Below are positions 15,562 through 22,992 of a stretch of 64,000 bases of DNA, one piece after another (the stretch's first letter is position 1; each line of letters opens with the position of its first letter). The stretch lies in the NCBI GenBank assembly GCA_964447405.1, contig CAYUSP010000001.1:372001-436000 (forward strand), in the 5' to 3' direction. The notes beneath the pieces were generated by a model, which saw nothing but the letters and a program-made list of their open reading frames with translations, made no database searches and was not told the origin of the DNA. The translations under genes were made by a program, and so were the position numbers. Origin of the DNA: JALNZF01 sp964447405. Lineage in GTDB: Bacteria > Nitrospirota > UBA9217.

Positions 15562-17709
15562 ATGCCGGTCGTCCGTCTCGAAGACATAGTTGAGAAGATC
15601 CAGTCCTACAACCCCGACGCAGATGTTGACCTGCTTCGGAGGGCCTATATTTTTTCGGCCAAGGTCCATCAGGGGCAGACGCGGCTTTCCGGCCAGAGCT
15701 ACCTGAATCATCCCATCGAGGTTTCAGCCATCCTTGCAAATCTCCGTCTCGACGCGGCGACCGTTGCCGCGGGGCTGCTCCACGATACCATAGAAGACAC
15801 CTCAACAACGCTTGAGGAGATTACCTCCCTGTTCGGCGACGAGGTGGCCGGGCTCGTGGACGGTATGACCAAGCTCTCCCGCATGGAGCTCCAGAGCCGC
15901 GAGCAGCGCGAAGCTGAAAATTTCCGCAAGATGATCGTGGCCATGGCCAAGGACATCCGCGTCATTCTGATCAAACTGGCGGACCGTCTCCACAACATGC
16001 GCACGCTCACCTACCTCGCGCCCGAAAAACAGCGGCGGATCGCCCAGGAAACCCTCGATATCTACGCCCCCCTTGCAAACCGGCTCGGCATGTCCAAGGT
16101 CAAGACCGAGCTCGAGGACCTTTCCTTCATGTATCTCAACCCGGAGGAGTACAAGGACCTGTTCCGGAAGATCAGCAAGCGCAATATCGAGCGGGAATCG
16201 TACATCAACGAACTGATAGAAACCATGAAGCTTCAGCTCGCGGAGCAGGGGTACAAGGGAGAGGTCAAGGGGAGGCCCAAGCATTTTTACGGCATCTACC
16301 AGAAGATGCAGAAGCAAGGCATCGTGTTCGAGGATGTCTATGATCTCATCGCCATCCGGATCGTCACTGATACCAAGGTCAACTGCTACGCCATTCTCGG
16401 GCTCATCCATTCGCTCTGGACGCCGGTGCCCGGTAGATTCAAGGATTTCATCGGGGTTCCCAAGTCCAATCTCTATCAATCCCTCCACACCACGGTTATC
16501 GGCCCCAAGGGAGAACATGTGGAGTTTCAGATTCGCACTGAGGAGATGCACCGGATCGCCGAGGAAGGCATTGCAGCGCACTGGCGGTACAAAGACAAGT
16601 CAGCCATCAGTCAAAGGGAGGAACAGCAATTTGCCTGGCTCAGGCAGCTCCTGGAATGGCAAAAGGATGTTCCGGACGCCAAGGAGTTCATGGAGACCGT
16701 CAAGGGCGACCTGTTCCCTGATGTGGTATACGTTTTCACGCCCCAGGGCGATGTGAAGGAGCTGCCGCAGGGCGCCACACCCGTGGATTTCGCCTACAGC
16801 GTGCATACTGACATCGGAAGTCAGTGCGTCGGGGCAAAGGTGAACGGCAGGATCGTGCCCCTGAAGCATGTGCTGCACAATGGCGATAAGATCGAGGTGA
16901 TGACCCAGTCCGGGCATACGCCGAGCCGTGACTGGCTCAAATTTGTCAAAACCTCCAAAGCGCGGAACAGGATCAAGCAGTGGCTCAAGACCGAAGAGCG
17001 TCGTCGAAGCATCCTGCTGGGCAAGGAACTTCTGGAAAAGGACCTCAGGAAGCATGAACTCAGTCCTTCCAAGATACTAAAGTCAGATGAACTGGTGAAA
17101 GTAGCCAACGACCTGTCCCAGAACTCGGTTGAAGACCTCCTGGCTTCCATAGGCTACGGCAAAGTGTCCGCTCACCTTGTTTCGAACAAACTCGCTCCTG
17201 AAAAGCCTCACATCGAACCAATTCCCAAGAAGCCCCCCCAGAAACACGAAAAGCCCTCTGGCGGCGGCATGCAGATAAGCGGGATGGACAATATGATGAT
17301 CCATCTTTCCAAGTGCTGCAATCCCGTTCCCGGGGACAAGGTTATAGGATTCATCACCCGCGGAAGAGGAGTTTCGGTCCATACCGCAGACTGCACCAAT
17401 GTGGGGGAACTAACGTTTGACAAGGACCGGCTCGTGGACGTTTCCTGGGGTGATTTGCAGGCAACAGCCCATTCTGTCAAGATTATGGTCCAGACGCAGG
17501 ACAAGCAAGGCGTTCTCGCGAGCATATCATCATCCATCAGCGCAGCTGAAGCGAACATCACCCATGCCGAGGTATCTACCAACGAGGACCGCAGGGCCAT
17601 TCTTAACTTCACCATCGACATCAAGGACGTAGAGCACCTGAATAGGATCATCAAGAACATTGAATCCATAGGCGGGGTCATTGAGGTCAGAAGGGTGAAA
17701 ACGGGATAA
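15562..17709 (+). CDS. Bifunctional (p)ppGpp synthetase/hydrolase (RelA/SpoT)
   Basis: A 715-residue Rel-type stringent-response enzyme. The HD hydrolase domain (about 20-190) is intact: HPIEVSAIL gives the first His, and AAGLLHDTIEDT the HD pair. The synthetase domain (about 240-365) contains RPKHFYGIYQKM and the conserved VYDLIAIRI and YQSLHTTVIGP motifs. A TGS domain (about 390-455, VYVFTPQGDVKELPQG), a zinc-finger-like segment (SKCCNPVPGD) and a C-terminal ACT domain complete the set. With both active sites present, it should make and degrade (p)ppGpp. A TTGACA box lies at 15532. Confidence 0.95.
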   Translation: MPVVRLEDIVEKIQSYNPDADVDLLRRAYIFSAKVHQGQTRLSGQSYLNHPIEVSAILANLRLDAATVAAGLLHDTIEDTSTTLEEITSLFGDEVAGLVDGMTKLSRMELQSREQREAENFRKMIVAMAKDIRVILIKLADRLHNMRTLTYLAPEKQRRIAQETLDIYAPLANRLGMSKVKTELEDLSFMYLNPEEYKDLFRKISKRNIERESYINELIETMKLQLAEQGYKGEVKGRPKHFYGIYQKMQKQGIVFEDVYDLIAIRIVTDTKVNCYAILGLIHSLWTPVPGRFKDFIGVPKSNLYQSLHTTVIGPKGEHVEFQIRTEEMHRIAEEGIAAHWRYKDKSAISQREEQQFAWLRQLLEWQKDVPDAKEFMETVKGDLFPDVVYVFTPQGDVKELPQGATPVDFAYSVHTDIGSQCVGAKVNGRIVPLKHVLHNGDKIEVMTQSGHTPSRDWLKFVKTSKARNRIKQWLKTEERRRSILLGKELLEKDLRKHELSPSKILKSDELVKVANDLSQNSVEDLLASIGYGKVSAHLVSNKLAPEKPHIEPIPKKPPQKHEKPSGGGMQISGMDNMMIHLSKCCNPVPGDKVIGFITRGRGVSVHTADCTNVGELTFDKDRLVDVSWGDLQATAHSVKIMVQTQDKQGVLASISSSISAAEANITHAEVSTNEDRRAILNFTIDIKDVEHLNRIIKNIESIGGVIEVRRVKTG

Positions 17710-17973
17710 ATGCAATGAGGAATGGAGAATTACGAATGAGGAATTACAGGGTAAATTAAAAGATGTAAATTGCGTGACTAGTCAAATTTCCAACACCTGA
17801 GTAACCATTCAAAAGCAGTGAAAGCAAGCCAAATATATTCGACGTAAACCGTACTATCTTCAAACGGGCTATTGCTGCTTTATGGCTACTTAATGGTTTA
17901 CGCGAACGTGGTTTGTTTGAATTAAATTGGGATGTTATGGTCTTGCATGTAATGATCATCCGGAGGTTAGATA
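17710..17973. other. Gap with a start-less open stretch
   Basis: After relA there is a degenerate direct repeat (GAGGAATGGAGAATTACGAATGAGGAATTAC, in two parts) and then AT-richer DNA. From about 17807 a plus-strand frame is open for about 65 codons into the start of ridA, with plausible protein composition (...FKRAIAALWLLNGLRERG...), but it has no ATG/GTG near its start. It may be the end of a decayed gene. A GGAGG ribosome site for ridA lies at its end. Confidence 0.35.
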
Positions 17974-18363
17974 ATGCGAAAAATTGTCAAAACAGATAAT
18001 GCTCCCAGGGCTATCGGTCCTTATTCGCAGGCAGTTCAGGCTGGTGGTTTTGTGTTTGTGTCAGGCCAGATTCCGATTGATCCAACAACCGGGAATGTAG
18101 TCCAGGCGGATATCAAAATCCAGGTCAAGTTAGTAATAGATAATGCCAGGGCAATTCTTGCAGCTGCAGGATGCAGCATGGCAGATGTGGTTAAGTCTAC
18201 TATCTATGTCAAAAATATGGCGGATTTTGGAGCAATGAACGAAGTCTATGGAGCCTATTTCCCTGTAGATCCACCTGCCAGAGCAACAGTTGAGGTATCG
18301 CGATTGCCGAAGGATGTGGGGATTGAGATGGATTTTATTGCGTATAAAGCAAATCAGCGGTGA
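17974..18363 (+). CDS. ridA: RidA/YjgF-family reactive imine deaminase
   Basis: A 129-residue protein covering the whole family: GPYSQAVQAGGFVFVSGQIPIDP near the N-terminus, STIYVKNMADF in the middle, and the signature PARATVEVSRLPKDVGIEMDFIA at the end, with the catalytic Arg (about residue 104) and Glu. It hydrolyses 2-aminoacrylate and other enamines/imines made by PLP enzymes. A good GGAGG site precedes the ATG by 8 nt. It stands at the edge of an accessory stretch and may not be co-transcribed with relA. Confidence 0.93.
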   Translation: MRKIVKTDNAPRAIGPYSQAVQAGGFVFVSGQIPIDPTTGNVVQADIKIQVKLVIDNARAILAAAGCSMADVVKSTIYVKNMADFGAMNEVYGAYFPVDPPARATVEVSRLPKDVGIEMDFIAYKANQR

Positions 18364-18480
18364 TGTATTTCAGGTCATGAGCTGATGCGGTTTTTAACCG
18401 CCATTGCCATGAAAAATCTATTTTCCTTCGTTTTGCTTTGGTGTATACTCGAAATGAATAGATCAAAGGAAGTGGACGTT

Positions 18481-18687
18481 TTGAAAATAGCCTATAGAGG
18501 CACGATCGGAGGAAATGTTATTTACCTTGATGAGACCACCGGTTTTTCCGTCGGAACACACGCTCTTGTTACGCTGAGAACCCTTTCCCAGGCGACACAG
18601 AAGATATACAGAGCAGAGCCCGGTAAGTTGATCGATTGCAGAGAAGGAGTAATAATATGCCCACTGAGATTATTCATCCCTATATAG
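18481..18687 (+). CDS. Small beta-rich protein, possible DUF104-like antitoxin
   Basis: A 68-residue protein read from a TTG at 18481 with AAAGGAAG 8 nt upstream; an ATG at 18454 is possible, but a TATACT box (18444-18449) would place transcription start near 18456. The pattern IAYRGTIGGNVIYLDE...VGTHALVTL resembles the small beta-strand antitoxins of the DUF104/AF2212 type, though identity is not sure. Its end overlaps the DUF433 gene by 31 bp, so it probably belongs to the same toxin-antitoxin unit. Confidence 0.45.
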   Translation: MKIAYRGTIGGNVIYLDETTGFSVGTHALVTLRTLSQATQKIYRAEPGKLIDCREGVIICPLRLFIPI

Positions 18688-18929
18688 GCTCGCGGCCGGA
18701 TATCGGCGCCGGGAGGCCGATTATTACAGGAACGAGAACGAAGGTAGCGAACATCGTTGCCTATTACAAACTCGGTCTTTCACCGGAGGAGCTTGCACGC
18801 GAATTCCCTCATCTGAGTCTTTCTCAGATTCATGACGCGCTTTCTTTTTATTACGAGCATAAGCAGGAATTAGACCGCGAGAACGAAGAGGATCTGGAAG
18901 GTAATCTGAAGGGGCTGCCGTCTAAATGA
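18657..18929 (+). CDS. DUF433 antitoxin
   Basis: A 90-residue protein starting at the ATG with an AGAAGGAGT site 6 nt upstream (the frame is open 21 bp further but lacks a site). Residues RPIITGTRTKVANIVAYYKLGLSPEELAREFP form the DUF433 winged-helix core, a DNA-binding fold used as antitoxin and autoregulator. It overlaps the next gene by ATGA, the standard DUF433-DUF5615 arrangement. The C-terminus is acidic and probably wraps the toxin. Confidence 0.85.
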   Translation: MPTEIIHPYIGSRPDIGAGRPIITGTRTKVANIVAYYKLGLSPEELAREFPHLSLSQIHDALSFYYEHKQELDRENEEDLEGNLKGLPSK

Positions 18930-19276
18930 GGATACGGGCATATGTTGATGAAGATGTGCCCTTATCGTTAGCTCAGGCGCTCCGCAACAGAGGTGTTGAT
19001 TGCCTCACGACACAGGAAGCCGCTAATAAAGGGCTGTCCGACGCGGAACAGCTTGCATTCTCCGCAGAACAAGGCCGAACTTTAGTAACCCACAACAAAA
19101 GAGATTTTATCCTTCTTCACAATGCATATGTGAAGTCCGGGGAAAAGCATTCCGGCATCGTTGTTGCTGATCAACTTCCTGTCGGTCTGACGTTGCGGCG
19201 CTTCATGAAATTATGGTTTTCCAAAACCAGTGAGGAAATGGGTAGTAGATTAGAGTTTTTGAGTAATTGGCAGTAA
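18926..19276 (+). CDS. DUF5615 PIN-like toxin
   Basis: A 116-residue PIN-fold protein. RAYVDEDVPLSLAQALRNRG gives the first acidic motif (Asp8, Glu9, Asp10). VDCLTTQEAANKGLSDAEQL and TLVTHNKRDFILLH supply the other conserved acidic and Asn/Asp residues. Such PIN-like proteins are predicted Mg-dependent RNases, neutralised by the DUF433 partner encoded just upstream with a 4-bp overlap. No frame damage is seen. Confidence 0.83.
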   Translation: MRIRAYVDEDVPLSLAQALRNRGVDCLTTQEAANKGLSDAEQLAFSAEQGRTLVTHNKRDFILLHNAYVKSGEKHSGIVVADQLPVGLTLRRFMKLWFSKTSEEMGSRLEFLSNWQ

Positions 19277-19287
19277 CAAGGGTTGAG

Positions 19288-19458
19288 ATGAAAAATATGA
19301 AATGGGAAGACCCGATTGTCGCTGAGGTACGCAAGACCAGGGAGCGGCTCCAAAAGGAGGCTGGCTGGTTCGATGCGGATTTCAGAAAACTTCAGTATAA
19401 AATATCAGTTGGTCATGTCCAGTCCTTTCTAGTCACAATTGTCCGCTTACACTACTAA
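19288..19458 (+). pseudogene. Truncated small conserved protein next to the toxin gene
   Basis: A 56-codon reading frame from the ATG at 19288. MKWEDPIVAEVRKTRERLQKEAG...DADFRKL is typical of small proteins found beside toxin-antitoxin genes (pattern EDPIVAEVRKTR). The tail after residue 38 (YKISVGHVQSFLVTI...) does not fit, and the DNA changes character at about 19405, so the gene seems to have lost its true 3' end by insertion or deletion. The following bases read, on the minus strand, like a decayed insertion-sequence end, but I cannot name it. Confidence 0.5.
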
Positions 19459-19697
19459 TTTTCCGCGTCAATCCTCCGATCTGATAGGCATATAAAGGCA
19501 TTAGGGGTCTGGTCATCCAAGCCCCATCCTTTTCATGACGCAATCGGTGTCCGCATCATAAGCTCATTCTCTTATTGTAACCAATCCTGCCTCGAAGTCC
19601 CTCACGGTAGCGAAATATGTGCTATGATTGAACTATCTTACTATAGGAATTCTATTATGAATATATGATTGCGCAAACCTCTGGGAGCACAATCTAA
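19459..19697. other. Gene-free stretch, possible decayed mobile DNA
   Basis: No intact gene is visible on either strand. On the minus strand, the segment from about 19450 to 19407 contains GTGTAAGCGGACAATTGTGA, with a second GGACA-like copy after it, reminiscent of the repeated ends of IS21-type elements. Only very short peptides can be read. Just before the promoter lies an 8-bp palindrome TTGCGCAA (19669-19676). The mobile origin is a weak inference. Confidence 0.3.
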
Positions 19698-19713
19698 TGG
19701 CACACATCATGCA
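19698..19713 (+). promoter_or_regulatory. Sigma-54-type promoter upstream of the candidate small RNA
   Basis: TGGCAC-ACATC-ATGCA agrees with the RpoN consensus TGGCAC-N5-TTGCW at all fixed positions but one. The GG and GC elements have the required spacing. The predicted transcription start is about 19724, inside a tetranucleotide repeat. No gene follows for 380 bp. Confidence 0.6.
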
Positions 19714-19714
19714 A

Positions 19715-19748
19715 AGTCAGTCAGTCAATCAGTCAGTCAGTCAGTCAG
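19715..19748. repeat. AGTC tetranucleotide tandem repeat
   Basis: About 8.5 copies of AGTC, with one AATC variant as the fourth unit. It begins 2 bp after the sigma-54-type -12 element and spans the predicted transcription start. Tetranucleotide tracts slip during replication, so the copy number may vary between cells. Confidence 0.85.
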
Positions 19749-19861
19749 AATATAAACCTATTTATCCATACAGCCTGTTCCTACCGAGAATACACTTTAG
19801 CATTGAGCGGATTTAACTAAGAAGCCCATGTGTCCATAGCTCAAGGACACATGGGCTTTTT
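19724..19861 (+). ncRNA. Candidate sigma-54-dependent small RNA
   Basis: Between the sigma-54-type promoter and a strong terminator lies a region of about 138 nt without a reading frame of useful length. The predicted RNA starts with several AGUC repeats, has an AU-rich middle and ends in the terminator hairpin with a U tail, the layout of a trans-acting small RNA. No known RNA family is recognised. Promoter, length and function are all predictions. Confidence 0.4.
19822..19861 (+). terminator. Strong Rho-independent terminator
   Basis: AGCCCATGTGTCC pairs with GGACACATGGGCT (13 bp perfect stem, 9-nt loop), followed by TTTTTG. It terminates plus-strand transcription although no protein gene lies in the preceding 360 bp, which is part of the case for a small RNA. 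Confidence 0.88.
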
Positions 19862-19931
19862 GTTTTCAGCAGGAACCAGTATAAGTAAAGCATAACGCAT
19901 GGCGTGGAATCAAACACCATCCTAGAAATTG

Positions 19932-20092
19932 CAGTGGCGGTGGTATGAAAAAGGGTATTGGAGCTAGATAGAGACCTATGTCATGGAACGTTCGAGCACC
20001 GAACTTTCCATGGCCTGTGCGAAGAATGCCTGAACAAGCTGTATCCTGAACAGGCAAAGCATATGCATGAGAGCGGAAACGAGAAGGGATAA
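19932..20092 (+). pseudogene. Remnant of a second copy of the sensor C-terminal Cys module
   Basis: The DNA from about 19942 (TATGAAAAAGGGTATTGGAG...) to the TAA at 20092 aligns closely with the last part of the following gene (21218-21366, GATGAAAAAGGGTACTGGAA...). In the last 30 codons, HGLCEECLNKLYPEQAK matches HGICEECLDKLYPEQAK there. A single-base frame change near 20004 and an in-frame TAG near 19967 show that this copy is dead. It is probably the tail of an old tandem duplicate of the 20110 gene. Confidence 0.75.
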
Positions 20093-20109
20093 CGGGGGAA
20101 CAACGTAAT

Positions 20110-21366
20110 ATGCGGGAATGGCAAAAAATACGTCTCAGCGTGATCGCGCTTGCAGCGCTGGCAATATTTACCGCGCTATCGGGCGCCCTTGGGTATTACT
20201 TTCTCATGGAACGTACCCTTGCACGTGAGATGCATCAAAGGCGAGATGAATTGGCCAGCGATGTCATGCGGCAAATAGAGGACTCCTTTGCAGCGAAGCA
20301 GCAGTCCGCCGCGGCCCTGGCCGCTCTCCCGGAAATGCGACGGCTTCTGCAAAGCGGCGCTCGGGGTGATCCGCGAGAGGTCAACACTATCCTAGATCAC
20401 TTCCGGCTTGCGGTGAATGCTGACGTATGCTATCTGATCGATGGAAAGGGAAGGACGATCGCATCCACAAATCGGCGCGAAAAAAACAGTTTTGTAGGAA
20501 AAGATTATTCATTCCGTCCGTATTTTAAGGATGCAATGCAAGGGAAGCCGTCAATCTATGCCGCGCTCGGTGTTACGTCGTTCAAACGCGGTTTTTACTA
20601 TAGTCATCCCGTGTACGGATTAAAGAACGGGTTGCCCATCGGCGTCGCAGTGATCAAAGCAGAGGTCGAAGATATGGACCGATATTTGAACATTGTGCGG
20701 GAAGGAATATTGGTCCTGAGCGACCCCCGGGGGGTCGTCTTTCTGGCAAACCAAAAAGAGTGGATCCTGAATATCTTGTGGAAGACAGACGATAACAACA
20801 TTCAGCAGCTCAGGGACAGTAAACAATTCGGCCAGGGTCCATGGGAAGAACGGGGAATTGTCATGACCGGCGCGCGCACAGCAGTTGACAGTGGCGGCGC
20901 GGTATATGACCTGCAGATGAATAACTTCTCCCCCCTGCCAGGATGGCGGCTCTTGTATCTCCACGATGCAGGAGAGTTCGATGCAAAGGTGGATAGTCAA
21001 TGGAAAAAAGCCACAATCTATTTCATATTTGCGCTGTTCAGTGCTCTTGGCGTGGCTACGGTATCATTCTTCAAATGGGCGCACAAGGAAATAGGACGCA
21101 GGCAGGAGATCGAAACAGAACGGGAAAAGCTCCTGCTTGATCTCCGAGGTGCCCTTGGGAAAATCAAAACCTTGAGCGGGCTTTTGCCGATTTGCTCCCA
21201 CTGCAAGAAGATCCGTGATGAAAAAGGGTACTGGAACCAGATCGATGCCTACATTATGGAGCACTCGGACACCGAGTTCAGCCACGGCATCTGCGAAGAA
21301 TGTCTGGATAAATTGTATCCTGAACAGGCAAAGCGAATACGGAAAGATGAGAATGAAAAGGGATAG
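20110..21366 (+). CDS. Membrane sensor with dCache domain and CxxC-module tail
   Basis: A 418-residue protein. Transmembrane helices lie at about 9-31 and 305-323, and between them is a large periplasmic Cache-type ligand-binding domain (VCYLIDGKGRTIASTNR, FVGKDYSFRPYFKDA...). After the second helix a coiled coil leads to a C-terminal module LLPICSHCKKIRDEKGYW ... HGICEECLDKLYPE, with two CxxC pairs likely binding zinc. No kinase domain is present. The module is found at the end of many PAS/response-regulator proteins of delta-proteobacterial type. It is the first gene of a dense signalling cluster and would pass a periplasmic signal to the kinases downstream. Confidence 0.78.
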   Translation: MREWQKIRLSVIALAALAIFTALSGALGYYFLMERTLAREMHQRRDELASDVMRQIEDSFAAKQQSAAALAALPEMRRLLQSGARGDPREVNTILDHFRLAVNADVCYLIDGKGRTIASTNRREKNSFVGKDYSFRPYFKDAMQGKPSIYAALGVTSFKRGFYYSHPVYGLKNGLPIGVAVIKAEVEDMDRYLNIVREGILVLSDPRGVVFLANQKEWILNILWKTDDNNIQQLRDSKQFGQGPWEERGIVMTGARTAVDSGGAVYDLQMNNFSPLPGWRLLYLHDAGEFDAKVDSQWKKATIYFIFALFSALGVATVSFFKWAHKEIGRRQEIETEREKLLLDLRGALGKIKTLSGLLPICSHCKKIRDEKGYWNQIDAYIMEHSDTEFSHGICEECLDKLYPEQAKRIRKDENEKG

Positions 21367-21367
21367 C

Positions 21368-22519
21368 ATGAAAACAAAAAAACGAATAAAGAATGACTGC
21401 GTGCAGCAAGAGAATATGTTGGAACACACGGCAGCGGACGACGCGTTGCGCGCTTCGGAGATTCGCTATCGCAGGCTGTTCGAGACGACCAAGGATGGTA
21501 TTCTGATCCTTGATGCCGAGACAGGGCTGGTTGTAGACGTAAATCCTTTCCTGATAGAATTGCTGGGTTATTCACAGGAGACATTCCTTGGAAAAAAAAT
21601 ATGGGATCTCGGGTTCTTCAAGGATATCGTCGCCAACCAGGACAACTTCGCTGAATTGCAGCAAAAAGAATACTTGCGCTATGATGATATGCCGTTGGAA
21701 ACGAAGGACGGCCGACGCATTGAGGTGGAGTTCATCAGCAACGCCTATCTGGTCAACCACCAAAAGGTGATCCAGTGTAATATCCGCGACATCACCGAGC
21801 GCAAGCGTATTGAAAGCAAGCTCCAGGAAACCGTGGCTGAGCTGCAACGCTCAAACAATGATCTGCAGCAGTTCGCCTATGTGGCCTCGCATGATCTCCA
21901 AGAGCCGCTGCGCATGGTTTCGAGCTATACGCAGCTCCTTGCCGAACGCTATGAAAACCAGCTCGATGACAAAGCCAAAAAGTATATCCATTACGTTGTG
22001 GATGGCGCGCTCCGAATGCAGTTGTTGATCAATGATCTTCTCACGTATTCCCGAATAGGAACGAAGGGAAATCCGATGGAGCCCGTAGATGTGCACGCTG
22101 TACTGGGAGAGGCGATCAATAATTTGAAAGGCAGCATCGATGAAACAAAGGCGATCATAACGAATGACGATCTTCCTGAATTACGCGCGGATGCCTTCCA
22201 ATTGGTGCAATTATTTCAGAACCTGATCGGGAATGCAGTGAAATTTCGGGGAACTGAGCTTCCGCATATCCACTTGACTGCCAGCGACAAGGGAAAAGAA
22301 TGGCTGTTCGCTGTCAGGGACAATGGAATCGGCATTGATCCACAATTTGCGGATAAGATTTTTATCATATTTCAGCGCCTTCACACGCGCGAGGAATATC
22401 CAGGCAGCGGAATCGGTCTTGCCATCTGCAAAAAAATCGTCGAGCGCCATGGTGGGCGAATCTGGTTTGAGTCAGAGCCGGGAAAAGGATCGACGTTTTA
22501 TTTTACTATTCCGAAATGA
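21368..22519 (+). CDS. PAS-domain histidine kinase (phytochrome-type HK core)
   Basis: 383 residues from the ATG at 21368, 1 bp after the previous stop; the frame is open further upstream, but that part lies over the previous gene. A PAS domain (about 25-145, RRLFETTKDGILILDAETG) precedes the phosphoacceptor motif FAYVASHDLQEPLRMVSSY (His near 174) and a HATPase domain (GNAVKFRG, DNGIGID, GSGIGLAICKKIVERHGG). It has no membrane helix, so it is cytoplasmic and senses an internal signal or couples to the upstream sensor. It overlaps the next gene by 4 bp in one possible reading. Confidence 0.9.
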   Translation: MKTKKRIKNDCVQQENMLEHTAADDALRASEIRYRRLFETTKDGILILDAETGLVVDVNPFLIELLGYSQETFLGKKIWDLGFFKDIVANQDNFAELQQKEYLRYDDMPLETKDGRRIEVEFISNAYLVNHQKVIQCNIRDITERKRIESKLQETVAELQRSNNDLQQFAYVASHDLQEPLRMVSSYTQLLAERYENQLDDKAKKYIHYVVDGALRMQLLINDLLTYSRIGTKGNPMEPVDVHAVLGEAINNLKGSIDETKAIITNDDLPELRADAFQLVQLFQNLIGNAVKFRGTELPHIHLTASDKGKEWLFAVRDNGIGIDPQFADKIFIIFQRLHTREEYPGSGIGLAICKKIVERHGGRIWFESEPGKGSTFYFTIPK

Positions 22520-22536
22520 TCAAGGAGGTAATGCGT

Positions 22537-22992
22537 ATGCAGACCACAGCATCAATACGCCCGATCGATATACTGCTGGTTGAGGATAATCCGGGAGATA
22601 TAGATCTGACGCGGGAAGCACTGGGAATGGGCAAACTGCATAATTCACTGCATGTTGTGCAAGACGGCGTTGCTGCCATGGATTTTTTGTGGAAGAAGGC
22701 ACCATATGCTGCATCGCCGCATCCGGACCTAATCATTCTGGACCTGAATCTGCCGAAAAAGGACGGCCGTCAGGTTCTTGCGGAAATTAAACAGGATGAG
22801 AATCTCAAGAGAATTCCGGTTGTCATCCTGACAAGCTCAGGGGCGGAAGAAGACATCCTCAAGACCTATAATCTGCATGCAAACTGCTTTATCACCAAGC
22901 CCATTGACCTGAATCAATTTCTGCATGTGGTCCGGTCAATTGAGGCGTTCTGGCTGAGCATCGTCGTGCTTCCCGATGGAGGCAGGAAATGA
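22537..22992 (+). CDS. Single-domain response regulator (Rcp1-like)
   Basis: 151 residues, one receiver domain. The start at 22537 is preferred because AGGAGG ends 8 nt upstream; ATGs at 22516 and 22531 overlap or touch that site. Conserved residues are visible: acidic pair in LLVEDNPGD, phosphorylated Asp in LIILDLNLPKKDG, Thr/Ser in VVILTSSG and Lys in ITKPID. It matches the Rcp1 type, usually paired with phytochrome-like kinases as encoded just upstream. No output domain; it likely acts by protein contact or phosphotransfer. ATGA overlap with the next gene. Confidence 0.9.
   Translation: MQTTASIRPIDILLVEDNPGDIDLTREALGMGKLHNSLHVVQDGVAAMDFLWKKAPYAASPHPDLIILDLNLPKKDGRQVLAEIKQDENLKRIPVVILTSSGAEEDILKTYNLHANCFITKPIDLNQFLHVVRSIEAFWLSIVVLPDGGRK

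Noticed and set aside
19715..19748. Short CRISPR-like array
   Set aside because: The repeat unit is 4 bp without spacers; it is a simple tetranucleotide tract.
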